Translations under genes and position numbers: made by a program
NCBI GenBank assembly: GCA_050289485.1
Contig: JBNKFV010000001.1
Coordinates: 1 to 64,000, forward strand
DNA from: JBNKFV01 sp050289485
Lineage (GTDB): Bacteria; Pseudomonadota; Gammaproteobacteria; Pseudomonadales; Cellvibrionaceae
Direction of reading: 5' to 3'
DNA: 64,000 nt
Part shown: in pieces, positions 1 to 6,679 of the stretch
How the letters are laid out: every line of letters starts with the position of its first letter
How positions within the stretch are numbered: position 1 is the stretch's first letter
The notes under the pieces: generated by a model
What the model was told of the DNA's origin: nothing
Seen by the model: only the letters and a program-made list of their open reading frames with translations
Database searches by the model: none

Positions 1-364
1 AGGCGCATTATACACACCCTTAAAACCTTGTAAACAGTTATTTTTTAACGCGTTTCACACATCAAAAACTGCTTACTCCCCGCACTCAAAAACCAACCCG
101 TGCCGGAACCTCGCTCTGCGAAGGGAGGCGAATTTTACACCCCACCCACACCGTGTCAATCTTTTTATTTATCTGATGGAAATTAATTTGCATCAGATGC
201 AACAAAATTTATCGACACCACCACTAATCAACACCAAAGATAATCTATGGCATTAAAAAGAGGCGCTAACTCTTTGTTTTGCCTTGAAAACCAAAGTAGT
301 TCAGCGAAGAGGCGCGCATTATGACAGAACTTTTTTCGCCGTCAACACGCTTTTTTTGATTTTT
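1..364. other. Non-coding leader of the window, no gene seen
   Basis: This AT-rich stretch lies downstream of pssA, which ends at 365 on the minus strand. I see no credible ORF with a ribosome-binding site and no tRNA. It holds three short look-alike motifs of the form AGGCG followed by ATT and TAC/GAC, at 1-15, 126-140 and 310-325. Such motifs are familiar to me from the ends of gammaproteobacterial transcription units, but I cannot assign a role. Poly-T runs at 331-336 and 350-363 flank the pssA stop without a clear hairpin. Confidence 0.5.
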
Positions 365-1231
365 TCAGATTTCTTCTACCTTATCGGCTTTTTTCTCTCG
401 AAGTGTTCGAATAAGCCACATCAACGGACCGGAACAGGCGTATACCGAAGCCATCGTCAGCAGCACTCGGGGCGGATCAATCGCAACCACCACAAAGATA
501 AGAACCACAATGAGCAACATAAAGAAAGGCACGCGCCCTTTAAAGTCAATACCTTTGAAGCTGGAGTAGGTAATGTTCGACACCATCAACAAACCCGCCG
601 CCAGAGTGATCAATCCAGCAAAATACAACACCGCTGTCGACGGCTCAGTTTCGTGCCCCGCCCAAACAAACGACGCTAGCAATGCGGCAGAAGGCGGGCT
701 CGCCAAACCGACAAAAAAGCGCTTATCTACCTTGGCCACCTGGGTATTGAAGCGGGCCAACCTCAGCGCAGCACAAGCCGCATAAGCAAAACTGGCAACA
801 TAGCCAAACTTACCCAAATCGCTTAAGCCCCAATTAAACATCACTAAGGCGGGAGCCAGACCAAAAGACACCATATCGGAGAGACTGTCGTACTGGACAC
901 CAAATTCACTGCTGGTGTTGGTTAACCTAGCGATACGGCCGTCCATGCCATCTAGGAACATTGCAACAAAAATCGCAATAGCCGCCGCCTCGAAGTTTCC
1001 CTGCATGCTGGCGACAATAGCGTAGAAACCGGCAAACAGAGCGCCCGTGGTAAACAGGTTTGGCAATAGATAGACACCGCGATGGCGAACTTTTTCACCA
1101 TTTTCTGAGACTTCTTCGAAATGCTCATCAACGGGGATGTATGCCTCTACTCGGTCACGCGCGGAGCCACTCTCGTTTGCACCAGATGACTGATCTGCAC
1201 CTGACTTGTTTTCGGATTCGTACTCTGTCAT
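365..1231 (-). CDS. pssA: CDP-diacylglycerol--serine O-phosphatidyltransferase
   Basis: Inner-membrane enzyme that joins CDP-diacylglycerol and serine to make phosphatidylserine, the precursor of phosphatidylethanolamine. The CDP-alcohol phosphatidyltransferase signature DGxxAR-x8-G-x3-D-x3-D is intact (DGRIAR, then G, D and D ending at SLSD). It is followed by several hydrophobic segments, and the length is normal for the multi-spanning pssA type rather than the E. coli PLD-type enzyme. A TTG at 1255 would add eight residues, but the ATG at 1231 sits right after AGGAG/GAAGAG and is preferred. The acidic N-terminal 40 residues are low complexity. It follows ilvC on the same strand, separated by a terminator, an arrangement also known in pseudomonads. 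Confidence 0.93.
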   Translation of the reverse strand: MTEYESENKSGADQSSGANESGSARDRVEAYIPVDEHFEEVSENGEKVRHRGVYLLPNLFTTGALFAGFYAIVASMQGNFEAAAIAIFVAMFLDGMDGRIARLTNTSSEFGVQYDSLSDMVSFGLAPALVMFNWGLSDLGKFGYVASFAYAACAALRLARFNTQVAKVDKRFFVGLASPPSAALLASFVWAGHETEPSTAVLYFAGLITLAAGLLMVSNITYSSFKGIDFKGRVPFFMLLIVVLIFVVVAIDPPRVLLTMASVYACSGPLMWLIRTLREKKADKVEEI

Positions 1232-1293
1232 AAACTCCTGCTCTTCTGTTCGCAACCCACCATACTCGAAAGTATAAATGATTCAGGCAAAAA

Positions 1294-1318
1294 AAAGCGC
1301 GGTAAAAAACCGCGCTTT
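1294..1318 (-). terminator. Rho-independent terminator of ilvC
   Basis: Perfect 9-bp stem (AAAGCGCGG / CCGCGCTTT) with a 7-nt loop. On the minus strand the stem is followed by a run of T (A's at 1289-1296 on the plus strand). It lies 16 nt past the ilvC stop and so separates ilvC from pssA. Confidence 0.85.
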
Positions 1319-1333
1319 CTTCGACAACCAAAC

Positions 1334-2350
1334 TTAGTTTTTAGTTTTATCAACGATTTTCTTGGCGGTGATCCAAGGCATCATTGAGCGCAACTGTGCA
1401 CCAACCTGTTCAATCTCGTGTGCGGCGTTGTTACGACGACGCGCTGTCATTGATGGATAGTTGGCAGCACCTTCGGCGATAAACATTTTCGCGTACTCAC
1501 CGTCTTGAATACGCTTCAGAGCATTACGCATGGCTGCACGAGACTGGTCATTGATCACTTCAGGACCGGTTACATACTCACCATACTCGGCATTGTTAGA
1601 AATGGAGTAGTTCATGTCGGCTATGCCGCCTTCGTACATCAGATCAACAATCAGCTTCAACTCGTGCAAGCACTCGAAGTAGGCCATTTCTGGCGCATAG
1701 CCAGCTTCAACCAGAGTTTCAAAACCAGCTTTAACCAGCTCAACACAACCACCACATAGAACGGCTTGCTCGCCGAACAGGTCGGTTTCGGTTTCGTCTT
1801 TGAAGGTAGTTTCGATAATACCAGTACGGCCACCACCCACGCCTGATGCATACGACAGCGCTACGTCTTTAGCCTTACCTGATGCATTCTGATGAACTGC
1901 TACCAGATCAGGAATACCACCGCCGTTAACAAATTCGTTGCGAACGGTATGACCAGGTGCTTTAGGCGCAACCATGATTACGTCCAAATCGGCGCGAGGC
2001 TCAACCTGGTTGTAGTGGATAGCGAAACCGTGTGCAAACGCCAAGGTAGCGCCTTGTTTGATGTTTGGCTCAATAACCGCTTTGTAAAGCTGACCTTGGA
2101 ACTCATCAGGTGTCAGAATCATCACCACGTCGGCAGACGCCACGGCTTCTTCCACACTGGCAACTTTAAGACCGTGCGCCTCTGCCTTCTTAACAGAAGA
2201 AGAACCTGCGCGCAGGCCTACGGTAACGTCAACGCCGGAATCGTGCAGGTTACAGGCATGTGCATGGCCTTGTGAACCGTAACCGATGATAGACACTTTC
2301 ATGCCTTGGATAATCGAAAGATCGCAGTCTTTGTCGTAGTAAATTTTCAT
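1334..2350 (-). CDS. ilvC: Ketol-acid reductoisomerase (NADP+), class I
   Basis: Second common step of valine/isoleucine synthesis: NADPH-dependent isomeroreduction of acetolactate or acetohydroxybutyrate. The N-terminal nucleotide-binding loop GYGSQGHAHA is present, and the C-terminal knotted helical domain carries the metal-binding DxxE-type residues (ETDLFGEQ). At 338 residues it matches the short class I form. A TTG six bases upstream exists, but the ATG at 2350 has AGAGG at a 7-nt spacing. It diverges from ilvY, as in enterobacteria, which suggests control by IlvY with acetolactate or acetohydroxybutyrate as inducer. Confidence 0.97.
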   Translation of the reverse strand: MKIYYDKDCDLSIIQGMKVSIIGYGSQGHAHACNLHDSGVDVTVGLRAGSSSVKKAEAHGLKVASVEEAVASADVVMILTPDEFQGQLYKAVIEPNIKQGATLAFAHGFAIHYNQVEPRADLDVIMVAPKAPGHTVRNEFVNGGGIPDLVAVHQNASGKAKDVALSYASGVGGGRTGIIETTFKDETETDLFGEQAVLCGGCVELVKAGFETLVEAGYAPEMAYFECLHELKLIVDLMYEGGIADMNYSISNNAEYGEYVTGPEVINDQSRAAMRNALKRIQDGEYAKMFIAEGAANYPSMTARRRNNAAHEIEQVGAQLRSMMPWITAKKIVDKTKN

Positions 2351-2405
2351 GGTCAACCTCTGTTAGACGCGGGCCCCAAGCCCAGCAGATAAATACATCA
2401 CGACA

Positions 2406-2437
2406 CCGCACACCGTGCGGCACCCTGGCTACAGGGG
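2406..2437 (-). other. Two adjacent stem-loops in the ilvC leader
   Basis: CCGCAC-ACC-GTGCGG at 2406-2420 and CCCTG-GCTA-CAGGG just after it lie between the divergent ilvC and ilvY starts, inside the presumed ilvC 5' leader. Neither has a T tract, so they look like leader structure or protein sites, not terminators. Their function is unknown. Confidence 0.4.
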
Positions 2438-2480
2438 CGGCAGTCTAAAAGATTACCTGCATTACGTAAAATGATATATT

Positions 2481-2497
2481 TGCAACAAATTATTGCA
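2481..2497. promoter_or_regulatory. Candidate IlvY operator
   Basis: Perfect inverted repeat TGCAA-N7-TTGCA, 13 nt upstream of the ilvY start and in the divergent ilvY-ilvC control region. LysR-type activators bind such dyads, and the E. coli ilvYC operators carry TTGCA/TGCAA half-sites as I recall them. Assignment rests on position and symmetry. Confidence 0.55.
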
Positions 2498-2509
2498 GAA
2501 TATGAAATT

Positions 2510-3382
2510 ATGGATATCGGCAAGCTTAAGCTGTTTATTACCCTGGCAGAAGCCAAACATTTTAACCGTGCAGCGGAGCAGTCTCACATTAGCCCATCGA
2601 CCCTAACCCGCATCATTCAGCAGCTTGAGGACACCGTGGGAGCTCGCTTGTTCGAGCGCGACAGCCGCTCTGTAGCATTGACGCCGAAAGGCCAGGAATT
2701 CCTACGCTATAGCCGTGACTTGCTGCAACAGTGGGAGACCATGTGTGATGCGATGCAGGAAGGCACCGAATTTATCAGCGGCTCTATCAGCCTGTATTGC
2801 TCGGTCACCGCAAGCTACAGCTTTTTGTACGACATTTTGAAAAGTTTCCGCCAACAGCACCCTCGCATTGAAGTGAAAATTCACACCGGCGACACCGCCG
2901 CTGCCATTGAGCGAGTAAGTGCAGGTTTTGAAGACGCCGCCATTGCAGCTCGCCCGGATCGATTACCAGCCAACCTTGCGTTCAAAAGTATTACCCAGTC
3001 GCCCTTGGTATTTATTGCCCCGCTACAGGATTTTCAGCCGCAACAGGTTGGCATCACTCCCAACCCCCACTGGAAAGACCTACCCTTTATCATTTCTGAA
3101 CGAGGCCTGGCGCGCGACAGACTAAACGATTGGTTTGCCAACCAGAGTTTCGCCCCCAATATTTACGCGCAAATTGCTGGGAATGAGGCCATCGTGAGCA
3201 TGGTAAGCCTGGGGTTTGGTATAGGACTGGTACCACAGATTGTGCTGGACAACAGCCCACTGGCAAGCAAAGTTCGCCTGTTTGATTATCAGCCCGATTT
3301 AACACCCTATGATGTGGGCATTTGCCTGCAGAAACGGCGGTTAAAAAGCCCCATTATCAAGGCATTTTGGGAACAGCTGTAA
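2510..3382 (+). CDS. ilvY: LysR-family activator of ilvC
   Basis: Transcription factor with an N-terminal winged helix-turn-helix (residues about 1-60, HISPSTLTRIIQQLE recognition region) and a type 2 periplasmic-binding-like effector domain. The effector domain matches E. coli IlvY closely: the segments around CSVTASYS, TGDTAAAIERV and NEAIVSMVSLGFGIGLVPQIVLDNSP, plus the C-terminal QKRRLKSPIIKAFWE. The reading frame opens at 2471, but the ATG at 2510 (MDIGKLKLF) aligns with family starts, and the upstream part contains the operator. It lies divergent from ilvC. Confidence 0.93.
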   Translation: MDIGKLKLFITLAEAKHFNRAAEQSHISPSTLTRIIQQLEDTVGARLFERDSRSVALTPKGQEFLRYSRDLLQQWETMCDAMQEGTEFISGSISLYCSVTASYSFLYDILKSFRQQHPRIEVKIHTGDTAAAIERVSAGFEDAAIAARPDRLPANLAFKSITQSPLVFIAPLQDFQPQQVGITPNPHWKDLPFIISERGLARDRLNDWFANQSFAPNIYAQIAGNEAIVSMVSLGFGIGLVPQIVLDNSPLASKVRLFDYQPDLTPYDVGICLQKRRLKSPIIKAFWEQL

Positions 3383-3401
3383 CATCACGACACAGAGACA
3401 A

Positions 3402-3428
3402 AAAGCCCCGGCACAAAGCCGGGGCTTT
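3402..3428. terminator. Bidirectional terminator between ilvY and ilvN
   Basis: 11-bp perfect stem (AAAGCCCCGGC / GCCGGGGCTTT) with loop ACAAA, between the convergent stops of ilvY (3382) and ilvN (3452). The A and T flanks let it serve both strands. Confidence 0.85.
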
Positions 3429-3451
3429 CATAGTTTAGGCGTGGGCAAAAC

Positions 3452-3949
3452 TTAAGGGCTAAGCACCTTTTCACCGCGGGCGATACCCGACACACCACTA
3501 CGCACCACCTCAAGAATGGAGGCTTCACCGATGGCCTGGATGAAGGCGTCAAGCTTGTCGCTAGTACCCACCACCTGGATGGTGTAGATGGTGCTGGATA
3601 CGTCGATAATCTGGCCGCGAAAGATATCGGTGCAACGCTTGATCTCAGCACGCTGGGCTCCCGTTGCCTTCACCTTGATCATCAACAGTTCACGCTCGAT
3701 ATGCGCGCCTTCTGTCAGGTCCACCAGCTTCACCACATCAATGAGCTTATTTAAATGCTTGGTGATTTGTTCAATTTTATGGTCATCACCAATCGTGGTA
3801 AGCGTTAAACGCGACAGCGTGGCATCTTCCGTTGGCGCGACGGTAAGCGACTCAATGTTGTAGCCACGCTGAGAAAACAGCCCCACAACTCGTGACAACG
3901 CACCCGGTTCGTTTTCCATCAGAACAGAAATAATTCGTCTCTTCATCAT
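3452..3949 (-). CDS. ilvN: Acetolactate synthase small (regulatory) subunit
   Basis: ACT-domain regulatory subunit that gives valine feedback inhibition to the large subunit. Residues about 1-75 form the ACT domain (MENEPGALSRVVGLFSQRG, then NIESLTVAPTEDATLSR), followed by the C-terminal IlvH-like domain (FRGQIIDVSS). The 165-residue length matches E. coli IlvH/IlvN-type subunits. The ATG at 3949 overlaps the ilvB stop by one base (TGATG) and has GGAG 8 nt upstream; a second ATG follows at once. The overlap implies translational coupling with ilvB and equal subunit supply. Confidence 0.95.
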   Translation of the reverse strand: MMKRRIISVLMENEPGALSRVVGLFSQRGYNIESLTVAPTEDATLSRLTLTTIGDDHKIEQITKHLNKLIDVVKLVDLTEGAHIERELLMIKVKATGAQRAEIKRCTDIFRGQIIDVSSTIYTIQVVGTSDKLDAFIQAIGEASILEVVRSGVSGIARGEKVLSP

Positions 3950-5682
3950 CAGGTACGCTCCGTCTTGCTTAGCCACATTTCACGCATAGAGCTGCCGGCA
4001 ATCTGCATGGGGTAAACATGCTCTTTAGGATCCACCTGGATATCCATAAAGACACAGCGATCTTTCATGGCAAAACACTCTTCCAGCTTGGCATGCAGCT
4101 CTTCACGCTTGGTAACACGCATACCGACATGCCCATACGCTTCCATGAGCTTAACGAAGTCTGGCAACGACTCTTCGTAGAGACTTTCGGAGTAACGGCT
4201 GCCGTATTGCATATCTTGCCACTGCTTAACCATGCCTAACGCCTGGTTGTTCAAACAGATAATTTTGATCGGCAAATGATACTGGTTACACGTAGACAAC
4301 TCTTCGATACACATTTGGATGCTGCCTTCACCCGTAATGCACACCACATCGCTCTCTCGGTGGGCAAACTGCACCCCCATGGCCGACGGTAAACCAAAGC
4401 CCATGGTGCCCAAGCCACCGGAGTTGATCCAGCGGCGCGGCTTGTCGAAGCGATAGTATTGCGCCGCAAACATTTGATGCTGGCCCACGTCGGAGCAGAC
4501 AAATGCATCACCGCCAGTCACTTCATACAACGCCTGTACTACCTCTTGCGGCGCTATTAGCTCACCATCAGTTGGGTAACGTGGCGTGTGATAAATGCCG
4601 TGACGCTCGCGCCACTCGTCGATCTGCTTCCACCAGTCGTCAATCGCAGCCTGATTAGGCTTTTGCTTTGATGATTTCACCAGTGCCAGCATTTCATCCA
4701 GCACGCTCTCTACAGAACCCACGATAGGGATATCGGCGGTTACCGTTTTAGAAATCGACGCGGGGTCGATATCGACATGGATGATTTTGGCAGACTGACA
4801 AAACTTGGCAGTATTGTTGGTAACGCGGTCATCAAAACGCGCACCAATCGCCAGAATCACATCGCTGTGGTGCATGGCGGTATTGGCTTCAAACGTACCG
4901 TGCATACCCAGCATGCCCACAAACTGCTTGTCACTACCAGGGTAGGCGCCCAACCCCATCAGGGTATTGGTTACTGGGTAGTTGAGCATCCTGGCTAACT
5001 GCGTCAGTTTGTCCGATGCATCGCCCTGGATCACACCACCACCGCTATAGATCATCGGGCGCTTGGCTTCCAGCAGCAACTGCACCGCCTTCTTGATTTG
5101 CCCAGTATGACCACGGGTTGCCGGGTTGTATGAACGAATTTTTACCGATTTGGGGTAACTGTATTCGTACAAATCGGTTGGGTTTGTGTGGTCTTTGGGA
5201 ATATCCACGACAACCGGCCCCGGACGACCACTTTTGGCAATGTAATAAGCCTTCTTAATGGTTTCCGGAATATCACGAGGATCCTTCACCATAAAGCTGT
5301 GTTTTACCACAGGGCGTGAAACGCCCATCATGTCGGTTTCCTGGAAGGCATCTTCACCAATGCGTTCTGACACCACCTGGGCCGACAGAATTACCATAGG
5401 AATAGAGTCCATATAAGCCGTCGCAATACCGGTAATGGTATTGGTTGCGCCCGGACCCGACGTCACCAGTACGGTACCCACTTTGCCGGTTGAGCGTGAG
5501 TAGCCGTCAGCCGCGTGCGCAGCCGCCTGCTCGTGACGAACAAGAATGTGCTTTACTTTGTCTTGCCTGAAAATTGCGTCATAGATATGTAGCGCTGCGC
5601 CACCAGGGTAGCCGAAAACGTATTCAACGCCTTCGTCAGCCAGTGCGCGGATAACCATATCTCCGCCTGAGAGCATTTCCAC
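3949..5682 (-). CDS. ilvB: Acetolactate synthase large (catalytic) subunit
   Basis: Thiamine-diphosphate enzyme that condenses two pyruvates, or pyruvate plus 2-oxobutyrate, in the first committed step of branched-chain amino acid synthesis. The N-terminal catalytic glutamate is E51 in VRHEQAAAHAADGY; FAD-region motifs (VTSGPGATN, GARFDDR) are present; the ThDP/Mg motif GEGSIQM...LNN lies near residue 450. Length (577) is normal. The start is GTG at 5682 with GAGG 7 nt upstream; an ATG two codons in is the alternative. It is first gene of ilvB-ilvN and is preceded by a long structured leader. Confidence 0.95.
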   Translation of the reverse strand: MEMLSGGDMVIRALADEGVEYVFGYPGGAALHIYDAIFRQDKVKHILVRHEQAAAHAADGYSRSTGKVGTVLVTSGPGATNTITGIATAYMDSIPMVILSAQVVSERIGEDAFQETDMMGVSRPVVKHSFMVKDPRDIPETIKKAYYIAKSGRPGPVVVDIPKDHTNPTDLYEYSYPKSVKIRSYNPATRGHTGQIKKAVQLLLEAKRPMIYSGGGVIQGDASDKLTQLARMLNYPVTNTLMGLGAYPGSDKQFVGMLGMHGTFEANTAMHHSDVILAIGARFDDRVTNNTAKFCQSAKIIHVDIDPASISKTVTADIPIVGSVESVLDEMLALVKSSKQKPNQAAIDDWWKQIDEWRERHGIYHTPRYPTDGELIAPQEVVQALYEVTGGDAFVCSDVGQHQMFAAQYYRFDKPRRWINSGGLGTMGFGLPSAMGVQFAHRESDVVCITGEGSIQMCIEELSTCNQYHLPIKIICLNNQALGMVKQWQDMQYGSRYSESLYEESLPDFVKLMEAYGHVGMRVTKREELHAKLEECFAMKDRCVFMDIQVDPKEHVYPMQIAGSSMREMWLSKTERT

Positions 5683-5697
5683 CTTAATACCTCGAAG

Positions 5698-5754
5698 CTA
5701 TCGATTTAGCTGATTTACAAAAATGAACGGACATCCAATGCCAATAGCGCTCAC
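5698..5754 (-). CDS. Possible leader peptide of ilvB (18 codons)
   Basis: A short frame from GTG at 5754 to TAG at 5698 lies between the structured leader RNA and ilvB. Three of its 18 codons are Ile, one is Val and one is Leu, more branched-chain codons than a random frame would be expected to have. GGAGAG precedes it, but at only about 2 nt, so initiation there is doubtful. An attenuation role would be inference. Confidence 0.2.
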   Translation of the reverse strand: MSAIGIGCPFIFVNQLNR

Positions 5755-5795
5755 CTCTCCACAGAGAAGCCAGCAACAAACGGCGATCAGAAAGT

Positions 5796-5935
5796 GTGTC
5801 TTAACGTTGCAGATGCCTTAAAGACCTTCCCACAAGGTTGACGCGGGGGCAAGTCTGAAAGGCCTCGTCGGTGGACGGTACCTCTGCAGTAAGGATGGTT
5901 CAGTTTACGGTTAACAAACTGAAGTAGAAAGACAC
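5796..5935 (-). ncRNA. Structured 5' leader RNA of ilvB (cis-regulatory candidate)
   Basis: Read on the minus strand, the leader folds into a nested three-way arrangement. The closing stem pairs 5929-5935 with 5796-5802 (GTGTCTT/AAGACAC). An inner stem pairs 5883-5888 with 5808-5813 (TGCAGA/TCTGCA). A long hairpin spans 5815-5863 (GCCTT-2-AGACTTGCCC pairing with GGGAAGGTCT-2-AAGGC, one G-U and one mismatch). A side hairpin is CAGTTT/AAACTG at 5901-5921. I recall a published conserved motif named ilvB-OMG found upstream of ilvB in marine gammaproteobacteria; this could be a member, which I cannot confirm here. Confidence 0.65.
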
Positions 5936-5976
5936 TGCGGTTAACAGCTATCTACACGCCATCTAGCGAACCAACA

Positions 5977-6005
5977 ATTCTTCGTAGTTAACCAATTATT
6001 GTCAA
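5977..6005 (-). promoter_or_regulatory. Sigma-70 promoter of ilvBN
   Basis: On the minus strand TTGACA (6005-6000), a 17-nt spacer, then AAGAAT (5982-5977). The predicted transcript start near 5970 gives a leader of about 290 nt that contains the whole folded element. Confidence 0.6.
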
Positions 6006-6184
6006 GTTTTTAGCCAGATTTCATACAAAAACCGTGCATAAATCAGCTTTTGGATGCAAAGGGTTACCTAAACGAGCTCTGCGGGGTTATAGTAAAATGC
6101 AGGATATGACAAGACATCGGTCGGTAAACTGCGCAAGCGCTTGTTGCAACGTATAGACCAACGGCCTAAAAGGGTAAGAAAACC

Positions 6185-6610
6185 ATGAATAAATTTGTGC
6201 GACTGGGCGTAAGCATTATCGCCGTCCTGTGGATCACGACGGGCTGGGCTGCCACCATTTACAAATGGAAAGATGACAATGGCACCGTGCAATACACGGC
6301 ACAGCCGCCCAGCGACAGAAATTACGAAAAAATCAAAACCTCTAGTGGCAGCAGTAGTCGCAGCGATGCGAGCACTGCGAACCAGCCAGCGGCTGAGGAC
6401 AGCAAGCCAGAACAAAAAGCCATGAATATGCCGCCCGAATCACGTAAGGATCCAGAACGCTGTGCGTGGGCTAGACACAACCTGGAAACGCTTAACACCA
6501 ACAGCCGAATCAAGATTCAGGACGAAAATGGTGAAATGCGCTTTTTAAACCAGGAGGAAATTTCCGAGAAGCGTAAAGAGGTCGAGACTGCGATCGAACA
6601 AAGCTGTTAG
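6185..6610 (+). CDS. Exported DUF4124-domain protein
   Basis: Small periplasmic or envelope protein of unknown function. It has a signal peptide (residues 1-22, cleavage after GWA), then the DUF4124 core that starts with IYKWKDDNGTVQYTAQPP, a Ser/Ala-rich linker, and a C-terminal charged segment with two cysteines (C98-region ERCAWA and the last residue). The pattern KWxDxxGxxxYxxxPP defines this family, which is common in gammaproteobacteria. It stands alone, divergent from ilvB and convergent with clpB, with a terminator right after it. Confidence 0.75.
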   Translation: MNKFVRLGVSIIAVLWITTGWAATIYKWKDDNGTVQYTAQPPSDRNYEKIKTSSGSSSRSDASTANQPAAEDSKPEQKAMNMPPESRKDPERCAWARHNLETLNTNSRIKIQDENGEMRFLNQEEISEKRKEVETAIEQSC

Positions 6611-6627
6611 GCATAACGCCTCAGAAT

Positions 6628-6658
6628 GAAAAAAGCCCCTATATCAAGGGGCTTTTTT
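6628..6658. terminator. Bidirectional terminator between DUF4124 gene and clpB
   Basis: Stem AGCCCCT / AGGGGCT extended by A/T pairs, loop ATATCA, with a T run after it and an A run before it. It lies between the convergent stops at 6610 and 6680. Confidence 0.85.
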
Positions 6659-6679
6659 GTTACTTAACGTTTCTGGTCA

